This document shows, piece after piece, positions 56,930 to 64,000 of a DNA stretch of 64,000 nt (positions within the stretch are counted from its first letter, which is position 1; every line of letters begins with the position of its first letter). Origin of the DNA: Armatimonadota bacterium (GTDB taxonomy: Bacteria > Armatimonadota > Fimbriimonadia > Fimbriimonadales > Fimbriimonadaceae); assembly GCA_018268355.1 (NCBI GenBank), contig JAFDWR010000001.1, forward strand, positions 215,961 through 279,960. Direction: 5' to 3'. Below the pieces are notes generated by a model. That model had not been told where the DNA came from and searched no databases. It was given only the letters and a program-made list of their open reading frames with translations. The translations under genes were made by a program, and so were the position numbers.

Positions 56930-58264
56930 TTAAGCCGCGAGAGGCTTGGGATCCTCCGGCCCCTTGGCAATGACCTTATGAACGAGATAAAGGAACAGCA
57001 CGCCCATCACGAGGTACATGCCGAGGAATCCCAGCGTGGTGAAGGCGACGTTGCCTCCGCTGACCGTCGGCGATGAGCCGTGAATCGTGCGCTGGACGCC
57101 ATAGATGAGCCAGGGCTGCCGGCCGAACTCGGCGGTGAGCCATCCCATCGTGGTGGCGATATAGGCGAGCGGGAACGACGACATGAGGATCCACATCATC
57201 GCCTTGCTGTTCATCAGCGTGCCTCTGCGCAGCTTGATCGCACTCGTGATCATCAGCACGATGAACACGGTGCCGAGCCCCGCCATGATGTGATAGGCGT
57301 AGTAGAGCAGCTCGGGGTTGTCGGGCAGCTCGTCGGGCTTGAAGTCGTTCATGCCTTTCACGTTCGCGCCAAACGATCCGTAAGCGAGGTAGCTGAGGAT
57401 CGCGGGGACACGCAGGGCGTTGTCGAGTCGCCGGTTCTTCATGTCGGGCTGACCGATCAGGGCGAGCTCGGCCTGGTCGCCGCTCTCAAAGCGACCTTCC
57501 ATCGCGGCCAGCGAGGCTGGTTGGTGCGCGGCGAGCATCTTTCCGTGGTGGTCACCGGTGGGGAAGATGACGAGGATCGAAGCGATGAGCCCGACCACAA
57601 CCGCAACCCGCATCGAAGCCTTCGCCACCTCTTCGTGGCGCTTGGCAAGGGTGTAGAACGCGGCGACGGCCGCCACGACGAACGCCGCTGTGATCGTCGA
57701 CGACATCATGTTGTGGGCGTATTGCCAGAGTCCCCAAGGGTTGAAGAGGTAGGCGACAGGGTCGCTGAGCGAGAGGGTTCCTTCAGCGTTGATCTTATAG
57801 CCTACCGGATGCTGCATGAACGCGTTGGTCGCGATGATGAAGTAGCCGGAAAGCCACGATCCAATGAAGACCATGAACGCGCTGACGAGGTGGGCTTTCT
57901 TGCTGAGCCGCTTCGCGCCGTAAAGGAAGAGGCCAAGGAAGACCGACTCGGCGAAGAAGGCAAACATGCCTTCCATTGCGAGGGTGAGGCCGATCACGCC
58001 GCCGCTGAACTTCGAGAAGTTGGCCCAGTTGGTGCCGAACTGGAATTCGAGCGGGATGCCGGTGACGACGCCGACGGCAAAGTTGATGCCAAAGATCTTG
58101 GCCCAGAAGGTCGCCGCCGCGTCATAGCTGGGGTCGTTCTTCTTGTAGCCGATGAACTTGAGAATGAAGATGATGAGCGCAAGGCCCATCGTGAGCGCTG
58201 GGAACAGATAGTGAAAAGTCGCCAGCAGTCCGAACTGGAATCTTGACCACGTGATCGCATCCAT
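56930..58264 (-). CDS. cydA: Cytochrome bd oxidase subunit I
   Basis: CydA carries the three hemes and reduces O2 to water at low oxygen. The 444-residue product has about nine membrane helices, His 18 in ATFHYLFPAL (heme b595 ligand position), a second His in GLWQYAHNM, and the GRQPW motif near the C-terminus. The Q-loop is short, as in the cyanide-insensitive-like subfamily. An AGGAGG lies about 14 bases before the ATG, a long spacing. Confidence 0.96.
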   Translation of the reverse strand: MDAITWSRFQFGLLATFHYLFPALTMGLALIIFILKFIGYKKNDPSYDAAATFWAKIFGINFAVGVVTGIPLEFQFGTNWANFSKFSGGVIGLTLAMEGMFAFFAESVFLGLFLYGAKRLSKKAHLVSAFMVFIGSWLSGYFIIATNAFMQHPVGYKINAEGTLSLSDPVAYLFNPWGLWQYAHNMMSSTITAAFVVAAVAAFYTLAKRHEEVAKASMRVAVVVGLIASILVIFPTGDHHGKMLAAHQPASLAAMEGRFESGDQAELALIGQPDMKNRRLDNALRVPAILSYLAYGSFGANVKGMNDFKPDELPDNPELLYYAYHIMAGLGTVFIVLMITSAIKLRRGTLMNSKAMMWILMSSFPLAYIATTMGWLTAEFGRQPWLIYGVQRTIHGSSPTVSGGNVAFTTLGFLGMYLVMGVLFLYLVHKVIAKGPEDPKPLAA

Positions 58265-58388
58265 GGGTGATGTGCATTCCTCCTGGGAGAATTCCTTTTG
58301 GGAGTTGTCTCCGAGTTCAATCGTAGTGCTGGGGACGCTCCTCCGTCTGTCGTGAATTCTCTGGACGGAGACCCTTCGACACGCAGGC

Positions 58389-58417
58389 TTGGCAAAAGTC
58401 GGCGGCGGGATTAGAAT
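58389..58417 (+). promoter_or_regulatory. Promoter of the first NTF2-like gene
   Basis: TTGGCA (58389-58394) and TAGAAT (58412-58417) are 17 bases apart. The ATG at 58427 follows by nine bases, giving at most a few bases of leader. Confidence 0.6.
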
Positions 58418-58426
58418 CTAAACATC

Positions 58427-58933
58427 ATGAGAAAGCTCACGTTTGCCGTTCTCGCCGTCTCGCTGGTCAGCGTCTCCGTCGCGGGCCTAAAAGAGGAGAT
58501 CAACGCGTCGTATGGCAAGATCGCCGTCGCCCTGAAGAACAAAGACATCAAGGCCTTCGAGAAGCTTCTTCGAGGCATCACGACGCCCGACTTCCGCTAT
58601 GTCGAGCGGGGAACGAGCCAAACCCTCGACCAGATGGTCGCGAACATGAAGATGGGCATGGGCCAGCTCGGCAAGGTCACCCGGTCGAAGGCCTACGTCG
58701 TTTCGGTGAAGGAGTCGCGAAACTTTGCCACCGTGGTTGCGGTCCACGACATGGCGGGCACCATGGTTACGCCCGACAAGAAGACCCACACGATGGACTA
58801 CGTGGGAACGATGACGGAAACCTACGTGAAGTTCAACGGAAAGTGGAAGCTAAAGGAAATGAAGGTGGCGAAGGAAGTGATGAAGATGGACGGCAAACCC
58901 TTCGATCCGATGGGTGGAGGCACTCCGAAGTAA
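58427..58933 (+). CDS. Secreted NTF2-like (SnoaL/DUF4440 type) protein 1
   Basis: The 168-residue product has a signal peptide (KLTFAVLAVSLVSVSVAG) and an NTF2-like fold: LKEEINASYGKIAVALKNKD, FEKLLRGITTPDFRYVERG and a C-terminal KFNGKWKLKEMKV. It is about 40% identical by eye to the next gene's product. Its ligand or reaction is unknown. Confidence 0.8.
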   Translation: MRKLTFAVLAVSLVSVSVAGLKEEINASYGKIAVALKNKDIKAFEKLLRGITTPDFRYVERGTSQTLDQMVANMKMGMGQLGKVTRSKAYVVSVKESRNFATVVAVHDMAGTMVTPDKKTHTMDYVGTMTETYVKFNGKWKLKEMKVAKEVMKMDGKPFDPMGGGTPK

Positions 58934-58973
58934 CTCATTCTTTTGCCAGAGGCACGATATACTAATGGACGTT

Positions 58974-59477
58974 ATGAAACGAATCGCTCTTGCACTTTCG
59001 ATGGTCCTTCTTTCGGGCGCGGCCTTCGCTGGCTCACTCAAAGACGAATACGCGGCGGTGAACGCCAAGATTCTCAAGGCTCTTGCCGCCAACGACATGA
59101 AGGCGTTCGAGAAGATCATGCGACCGATGATCACGAAGGATTACACCTACGTCGAGATGGGTCAGAAGCAGACCTTCGATCAAATGCTCGCCAACATGAA
59201 GATGGGCCTGAGCATGATGAAGAAGCCGATCAAGGCGATGGGCAAGATCCTCAGCGTCAAGGAAACCGGCAACACGGGCGTCATCATGGAAATGCAGGGC
59301 ATGTCCGGCATGATGATGGGCGAAGACAAGAAGCCCCACAAGCTGGAATACACCGGCCAGGCTCGAATGGACATGGTCAAGATCAAGGGCAAGTGGTTCC
59401 TGAAGACGATGACCGTCCTCAAGTCGTCGATGAAGATGGACGGCAAGGAAATGCCGATGGGCGGAGCGCCGAAGTAA
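58974..59477 (+). CDS. Secreted NTF2-like (SnoaL/DUF4440 type) protein 2
   Basis: The 167-residue product has a signal peptide (IALALSMVLLSGAAFAG) and the same NTF2-like plan as its upstream neighbour (FEKIMRPMITKDYTYVEMG). It is unusually Met-rich (GMSGMMMGEDKK). ATG 58974 lies 11 bases after TATACT (58958-58963); ATG 58965 is possible. It is a tandem paralogue. A shared bidirectional terminator follows. Confidence 0.8.
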   Translation: MKRIALALSMVLLSGAAFAGSLKDEYAAVNAKILKALAANDMKAFEKIMRPMITKDYTYVEMGQKQTFDQMLANMKMGLSMMKKPIKAMGKILSVKETGNTGVIMEMQGMSGMMMGEDKKPHKLEYTGQARMDMVKIKGKWFLKTMTVLKSSMKMDGKEMPMGGAPK

Positions 59478-59499
59478 GGGCGTTTTCTGACAACTAGGT

Positions 59500-59540
59500 A
59501 AGCCCGGTGACGTTTCGCGCGTCACTGGGCTTTTCTTTGT
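59500..59540. terminator. Bidirectional terminator
   Basis: A 12- to 13-bp stem (59500-59512 with 59520-59532, one G-U pair) is followed by TTTTCTTTGT on the plus strand. It lies between convergent genes. Confidence 0.85.
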
Positions 59541-59542
59541 CT

Positions 59543-61723
59543 TTAGGGGTTCCAGTCGGGCCGGAACGGCTTAAACTCAAAGTCACGGGCAAGGCGGGCC
59601 TGGTCGTACTGGTGCTCGCCGCTTTCCGCCACTCCGGGCGGAGCGATGTTCACCCCCGCGATCGTGTTACCGAGCTCCAGTATCTGGATCGTCGTGCCGC
59701 GGTTGCTGAACCGAATGACGTCCTGACCCGGATATCTCAACACCCAGTAGTCAAACAGCTTGGCGGAGGGCTTGCGCCGCGCATACTTAGCCGCACCACC
59801 CTTGAGGGCGGCAGCAAGGACCTCCTGCTCGGTCCGACCCGCAAGGTAGTCGTAGCGGGTCTGCTTGCGCAAGGCGCGCAGAGCAAGGCTCGGCTGGCAA
59901 ACCTGGTCAAAGAAGTCTGGCGTGAGGAAGGTGCCGACATGAGGCACGAAGATCGCCTCGCGGAGGGCGTCGAACCAGTCGTCATAGGCCGGACCTCCCG
60001 CCACGCCAAAGGCCCACTCACCCTTGAATGCACGCAGCGCAGCGACGTACTCAGGATCAACGCCGCTCGTGTCGCCAGCCAAGCACCTGTCCAGATAGGC
60101 GGCAAAGCTCGTATAGGTCGACTCACGGCGGGAAATGTACCGGGCGGCGTTCGCGAGGTCGTCGGTGGTGAGCTGCCGGTCGCCGAGCGAATCGCGAATC
60201 TCCTGGACGTGGTCAATCTCGCCCCAAACCGGCGAATCGAAGTTCGGCCACCAGCGGGCGGGCTTGTTGTTCCAGTTCGTCAGGAGGCCATTCTTCGGGT
60301 TGATCACGCGCGGCATCTGCTCCCAGCTAAAGCGGCCCTTCCAATCGTTTTCGGGAACGTCGAGAGTGGGGAAGCGCCAATCCAGGCCCTTCGCCCGGAT
60401 CGGGATCGAACCGCAATACTGATAGCCGATGTCGCCATTCTTGAGCGCGAAGAACGCGTTGAAGCTCGTCGACTGGCGGGCGAACGCCTTGTGGAAGTCG
60501 CGGAACGACTTACCGGAATAGATTTGGTGAAGCGAGGCGAGGCCCTGCACCTCGCTCATGAAGTAGGTCCGACGCTGCGAGAAAACGTGGCCCTGTGACT
60601 TTAGGAGCACGGGGCCCTTGTCGGTGCGCTCCTGCACCACGACGACGGGCTCAGATTGCCCCTTGACCTTGATCTTGAACTCCAACCGGGTCAGCTTTGC
60701 CTTCTCTTGGGGCAGGTAGAAGACGTCATTCGAGTCGCCGATGCCGCTCGTGAAGGTCCACGCGAAGTTCGGTGTGCAGCCGATGATCACCCCGGGAAGG
60801 CCAGGAACCTCCACGCCGGCGACTTGAAGCCCCGGCGCGTGGATGCGGGTCTCGTGGACGATTGACGGGTTCGAAAAGCCCATCTGCGGCGCGCCGAGGA
60901 GCAGCGCGTGGCCAGTCTTCGAGCGCTTTGCGTTGACGAGCATCGCATAGCTGCCCCACTTGGAAGGAGCGGCGACCACCTCGGCGACCTTGATCTGCTC
61001 ATCCATTCGCGCGAGCCCCATCGCGCCGATGAGGTCGCCCAGCGGGATCTTTGGCAAGGCTTCGATCTGCTTCAGGCTTTGGGCGCGGGTGGCGAGGGCG
61101 AAGGGGCTCTTGCGGCCGTCATCGGCGGCAGAAACCGTCGTGGGCGCGTCGGGGCGGTCAGCCCAGAGGAAGTCGTCCATCACGTCGATCCAGCGATCGC
61201 CCAGCTTCTTTTGCGACCGGAAGTATGCGAGACCCGCAAGGTTGCGCAGCTCACCGTCCGCGCCGGTGCCAAACCGCTGGAACAGCGAGACCGCAATTGC
61301 AATCGAGTCCCTAGGCGTCCACTTTCGCGGTTCAAAGCCAAACTTCGCATAGCCCTCGGGAAGGCGACCCGTGCGCGAGGCCTCCATGATCCAAAAGTTC
61401 ACGCCGCGGGCATAGGCGCGCAGGGCAAGCTGAAGATCAGCCGGTAGGGCGGCGAACTGCTCGTCAAATTCCTCGGGCGTGTAGCCGGTCTTGGCCCGGT
61501 CGCGATCGCTCTTCACCATCGACTCCCCATAGACCTCGGCAAGCTGGCTCTGGGAAAGACGCCGTGAATTTTCCATCTGCCAAAGCCGGTCCTGGGCGCA
61601 GGCATAGCCAGAAAAGAACCAGGCTTGCTCCGCGCTGTTCGCGCGGATCGTGGGAACGCCGTAGCGGTCGCGGGTGATCGGTTCGATCCACAGGGCGGCG
61701 GCGAGAACGAGGCTAAGTGGCAT
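59543..61723 (-). CDS. Penicillin acylase family (Ntn-hydrolase) protein
   Basis: The 726-residue product has a short signal-like start, then an N-terminal chain with [15 protein letters not shown] and [16 protein letters not shown], the hallmark of penicillin/cephalosporin and AHL acylases. The autocleavage site is WGSYAM, making Ser 258 the beta-chain nucleophile. [12 protein letters not shown] and [11 protein letters not shown] are further family blocks. It should hydrolyse an amide such as an acyl-homoserine lactone or lipid amide. TAGGAT lies nine bases before the ATG. Confidence 0.88.
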   Translation of the reverse strand: MPLSLVLAAALWIEPITRDRYGVPTIRANSAEQAWFFSGYACAQDRLWQMENSRRLSQSQLAEVYGESMVKSDRDRAKTGYTPEEFDEQFAALPADLQLALRAYARGVNFWIMEASRTGRLPEGYAKFGFEPRKWTPRDSIAIAVSLFQRFGTGADGELRNLAGLAYFRSQKKLGDRWIDVMDDFLWADRPDAPTTVSAADDGRKSPFALATRAQSLKQIEALPKIPLGDLIGAMGLARMDEQIKVAEVVAAPSKWGSYAMLVNAKRSKTGHALLLGAPQMGFSNPSIVHETRIHAPGLQVAGVEVPGLPGVIIGCTPNFAWTFTSGIGDSNDVFYLPQEKAKLTRLEFKIKVKGQSEPVVVVQERTDKGPVLLKSQGHVFSQRRTYFMSEVQGLASLHQIYSGKSFRDFHKAFARQSTSFNAFFALKNGDIGYQYCGSIPIRAKGLDWRFPTLDVPENDWKGRFSWEQMPRVINPKNGLLTNWNNKPARWWPNFDSPVWGEIDHVQEIRDSLGDRQLTTDDLANAARYISRRESTYTSFAAYLDRCLAGDTSGVDPEYVAALRAFKGEWAFGVAGGPAYDDWFDALREAIFVPHVGTFLTPDFFDQVCQPSLALRALRKQTRYDYLAGRTEQEVLAAALKGGAAKYARRKPSAKLFDYWVLRYPGQDVIRFSNRGTTIQILELGNTIAGVNIAPPGVAESGEHQYDQARLARDFEFKPFRPDWNP

Positions 61724-61766
61724 AGATGCTCCATCCTATCACCCGAGTCCGATAAACTACAGGGGT

Positions 61767-62576
61767 ATGACCGCCATCCGACTCATCCCGTGTCTCGATA
61801 TCCAGCATGGCCGGGTGGTGAAAGGTCGTAACTTTGTCGACCTGAAGGACAACGGCGACCCGGTGGAAACGGGGAAGAAGTACAACGACGAGGGCGCGGA
61901 TGAGCTCGTTTTTCTCGACATCTCCGCCTCGCACGAGGGGCGACCGTTCGTCGTTGACCTCGCCGAGAAGGTCGCCGAACAAATCTTCATACCGTTCACC
62001 GTTGGCGGTGGCATCAACACGGTGGACGATGTGCGCGAGTGCCTCCTCTCCGGCGCGGATAAGGTCGCGATGAATTCTGCGGCCATCCGCAATCCGAAGC
62101 TCATCTCTCAATCGGCGGAAGTCTTCGGCTCCCAGGCGGTGGTGGTGGCGATTGACGCCAAGCGCAACCGGGAAGAGGGCGGCTGGACCGTGTTCAGTCA
62201 CGGTGGACGTGCTTCGACCGGACTCGATGCGATCGAATGGGCGAAGGAAGTTGCCGAGCGCGGCGCGGGCGAGCTGCTCGTTACGAGCATCGATGGTGAC
62301 GGAACCCGGATGGGCTATGACCTCGAGCTCACGCGCACGATTTCCGACGCGGTCGGCTGTCCGGTGATTGCGAGCGGCGGAGCAGGGAATGCGCTCCACC
62401 TCATCGATGGCGTGGTGAAGGGCCACGCAGATGCGGTGCTGCTTGCGGGGATTTTGCACGACGGCACGACGACGATCGGCAACCTGAAGCGCGCGATGGA
62501 CGCGGCCGGACTCAGTGTCCGATACAAGAAAAACCCCGCACCCGGAGAATCCGAAGGCGGGGTTTCGTTTGAGTAA
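61767..62576 (+). CDS. hisF: Imidazole glycerol phosphate synthase subunit HisF
   Basis: HisF makes imidazole glycerol phosphate and AICAR in histidine synthesis. The 269-residue barrel has [14 protein letters not shown] (catalytic Asp 11), [17 protein letters not shown] and [11 protein letters not shown] (second catalytic Asp). It is about 15 residues longer than usual; the extra C-terminal tail ([13 protein letters not shown]) is encoded by a transcription terminator stem. ATG 61767 follows TAAACT by eight bases. No hisH is nearby. Confidence 0.95.
   Translation: MTAIRLIPCLDIQHGRVVKGRNFVDLKDNGDPVETGKKYNDEGADELVFLDISASHEGRPFVVDLAEKVAEQIFIPFTVGGGINTVDDVRECLLSGADKVAMNSAAIRNPKLISQSAEVFGSQAVVVAIDAKRNREEGGWTVFSHGGRASTGLDAIEWAKEVAERGAGELLVTSIDGDGTRMGYDLELTRTISDAVGCPVIASGGAGNALHLIDGVVKGHADAVLLAGILHDGTTTIGNLKRAMDAAGLSVRYKKNPAPGESEGGVSFE
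62531..62570. terminator. Terminator inside the hisF 3' coding end
   Basis: AAACCCCGC (62531-62539) pairs with GCGGGGTTT (62557-62565). On the minus strand the stem is followed by TTTTTCTTG, so it ends the infC-rpmI-rplT transcript. On the plus strand TTTCGTTT follows it. Confidence 0.8.
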
Positions 62577-62581
62577 GGCTC

Positions 62582-62932
62582 TTAGCGGGCCTTGGCTTGC
62601 TCGACAACGGCCTTGAAGGCGTTCATGTCGGCGATGGCGAGCTCGCTCAGCATCTTTCGGTTGACTTGGATGCCGTTCTTGGTCAGGCCATCAATGAGCT
62701 GGCTGTACTTGATGCCGCACTCGGCGCAACCGGCTGAGATTCGGGCAATCCAGAGTCGTCGGAAGTTTCGCTTCTTGGCGCGTCGGTCTCGGAAAGCGTA
62801 CTGTCCGGACTTCATCACCTGCTCGTGAGCACGGCTGAAGACGTTCTTCTTTCGTCCCCAGTACCCTGAGGCTCGTTCGATGATCTTCTTGTGGCGCTTG
62901 TGGCGCATCAAACCTCGCTTAACGCGGGCCAT
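62582..62932 (-). CDS. rplT: Ribosomal protein L20
   Basis: L20 binds 23S rRNA early in 50S assembly. The 116-residue product has the family blocks ARVKRGLMRHKRHKK, GYWGRKKNVFSRAHEQVMK and LWIARISAGC. AAGGAG is eight bases before the ATG. It is the last gene of the infC-rpmI-rplT operon. Confidence 0.97.
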   Translation of the reverse strand: MARVKRGLMRHKRHKKIIERASGYWGRKKNVFSRAHEQVMKSGQYAFRDRRAKKRNFRRLWIARISAGCAECGIKYSQLIDGLTKNGIQVNRKMLSELAIADMNAFKAVVEQAKAR

Positions 62933-63010
62933 ATGGTGTTCTCCTTATTTTTCACCGGTTCCCAACCCCCTTGGGCGGTAGCGGTAAAGGACGTCGGGCG
63001 ACGGATCGCC

Positions 63011-63295
63011 TTACGAGAGGGACAAGAACTTTCTGACGTCGCGCTTCTGACCCGGTCCAAGGTTCTTCCTCTTGGAGCCAGTCTTCTGTGCGTTGGTCAA
63101 GCGCAGAACGAGCAGGGCGCGCATTCGGCCCTGTTCACCCTGAAACACTTCCGGTTCAAGTTCAAGTCGTCGCTTCCGCGAGGCCTTCTTGTGAAGGAAC
63201 TGGTGGCTATTGTGCGACGCTCGGCGGGTGATCTTCCCCGTCCCCGTGATCTTGAACCTCTTGACCGCCGTCTTGTTTGTCTTCAGCTTTGGCAT
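63011..63295 (-). CDS. rpmI: Ribosomal protein L35 with internal extension
   Basis: The start PKLKTNKTAVKRFKITGTGK is clear L35. The product has 94 residues, about 30 more than normal. A first ending-like stretch (KKASRKRRLELEPEVFQG) is followed by a second (KTGSKRKNLGPGQKRDVRKF) that fits the normal L35 C-terminus. Removing the segment between them gives a standard 60-residue protein. The first 89 bases overlap infC in another frame. Confidence 0.88.
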   Translation of the reverse strand: MPKLKTNKTAVKRFKITGTGKITRRASHNSHQFLHKKASRKRRLELEPEVFQGEQGRMRALLVLRLTNAQKTGSKRKNLGPGQKRDVRKFLSLS

Positions 63296-63851
63296 GGTTC
63301 TTCTTTACGTCCTTGAGTCCCGGCTTGGGAAGTAAGACCATGATCATCATCTTTCCGTCGAGGGTCGGTTCTCGCTCAACGTTTGCGTATTCTTTGCAGA
63401 CCTCGGCAAACATCGCGAGCTTCTTCTTGCCCAGCTCGGGATGGGTTACTTCTCTCGCCTTGAACTGGCAGGTCACCTTGACCTTGTGCCCCTCGACCAG
63501 GAACTTGATCGCGTTCTTGGTCAGGAATCCGAGGTCGTGCTCTGCAATTCGCGGACTGATCTTTATACCCTTTAGCTCTTGCTGTTTGGGTTTTTTATCC
63601 TTTTTTAGCTTGCCCTCAAGGTATTTGTGCTTGCCGTAGTCGACGATTTTCGCTACGGGGGGCTGCGCTGTCGGAGCCACCATCACGAGGTCGAGGCCCT
63701 CATCTTGGGCGATCTGAAGTGCCTGTCGGCTTTGGAGGATGCCGAGCTGGCGTCCATCCTGGTGGACGACGCGAAGGTCTCGGTACTTCAGGAGTCGGGA
63801 GTTAATTTCTGGGCCTGGTTCAGGTCGTGGCGGTCTTCGATACGGTCTTAT
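63207..63851 (-). CDS. infC: Translation initiation factor IF-3, AUA start
   Basis: IF-3 checks start codon and initiator tRNA on the 30S subunit. The 214-residue product has the N-domain (EINSRLLKYRDLRVVHQDG, then DLVMVAPTAQPPVAKIVDYG) and C-domain (KGIKISPRIAEHDLGFLTKN). No ATG, GTG or TTG lies in frame before the N-domain. ATA at 63851-63849 sits six bases after GAGGTGA (63864-63858), and an in-frame TGA lies just before it. This recalls the AUU start of E. coli infC. A charged 30-residue C-terminal tail runs into rpmI. Confidence 0.9.
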   Translation of the reverse strand: MRPYRRPPRPEPGPEINSRLLKYRDLRVVHQDGRQLGILQSRQALQIAQDEGLDLVMVAPTAQPPVAKIVDYGKHKYLEGKLKKDKKPKQQELKGIKISPRIAEHDLGFLTKNAIKFLVEGHKVKVTCQFKAREVTHPELGKKKLAMFAEVCKEYANVEREPTLDGKMMIMVLLPKPGLKDVKKNHAKAEDKQDGGQEVQDHGDGEDHPPSVAQ

Positions 63852-63892
63852 GTTGTTTCACCTCAAGTGTGTCAAGTTCTTTGACGGCGCGA

Positions 63893-63922
63893 ATTATGAC
63901 TCCGGCGCAAGGTTTTCGTCAA
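63893..63922 (-). promoter_or_regulatory. Promoter of the infC-rpmI-rplT operon
   Basis: On the minus strand TTGACG (63922-63917) and CATAAT (63898-63893) are 18 bases apart. Transcription would begin near 63886, about 20 bases ahead of the GAGGTGA ribosome binding site. Confidence 0.65.
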
Positions 63923-64000
63923 ATTCCTATCCCAATCTCATTGTAGGCGAAATCTTCGGTACCCTGAGGCTCGATGTCGGTCAAGAGTTTTAAGGTTGGG

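Noticed and set aside
57080-58246. A 388-codon frame antisense to cydA
   Set aside because: Its translation is almost only charged residues (Asp, Glu, Arg, His), a shadow of membrane-helix codons on the opposite strand.

Overview
The window is a 64 kb piece of a chromosome of about 60% GC from a free-living diderm bacterium. It carries PEP-CTERM sorting signals, an outer-membrane beta-barrel, an H-X9-DG type prepilin, flagellar and chemotaxis genes and several DinB-like proteins. The mix looks most like Armatimonadota (Fimbriimonas-like). That assignment is inference from gene content; there is no rRNA here to settle it. Many genes have no Shine-Dalgarno sequence but carry a TANNNT -10 box ending 6 to 9 bases before the start codon, which suggests widespread leaderless transcription.

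Layout. 1-7.9 kb: PEP-CTERM end, membrane protein, three-knuckle zinc protein, DinB, MsrA lipoprotein, EamA transporter, alpha/beta hydrolase, then grpE-glmM-coaX with overlapping ends. 7.9-11.5 kb: minus-strand trio of an inactive caspase-like protein, a PorV-like barrel and an Ig-like secreted protein. 11.5-20 kb: HAD phosphatase, cheW-cheA-HDOD-fliD, then an ABC export pair. 20-30.7 kb: PEP-CTERM/DUF4114 protein, a 32-residue-repeat protein, an ECF sigma locus with a small membrane protein and two large paralogous membrane proteins, a GlxA-type regulator, and an ApbE-DUF2271-PepSY cluster. 30.7-48.5 kb: PadR with its operator and a PDZ-hydrolase, a Cys/Gly-tailed protein, a COG4705-like gene broken by an in-frame stop, a thioredoxin-like protein, an Mrr-like nuclease, a serine hydrolase, a DinB-ArsR-AHSA1 set, a DUF4198/prepilin/redoxin cluster, and a quinone reductase with a divergent TetR. 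48.5-52.4 kb: small accessory genes mixed with 3' fragments of neighbouring genes.

52.2-55.8 kb is the most interesting segment. It is an AT-rich mini-island bounded by a 38-bp exact repeat of the 3' half of tRNA-Glu(CTC). It encodes a TIR-APAZ protein and a short prokaryotic Argonaute overlapping by 4 bp. This is the architecture of SPARTA, a nucleic-acid-guided NAD(P)-depleting immune system. No integrase is present.

55.8-64 kb returns to core genes: cydAB, two tandem NTF2-like secreted proteins, a penicillin-acylase family enzyme, hisF, and the infC-rpmI-rplT operon on the minus strand. infC appears to start at AUA and runs 89 bases into rpmI. L35 carries an internal extension. The operon's terminator lies inside the 3' coding end of the convergent hisF.
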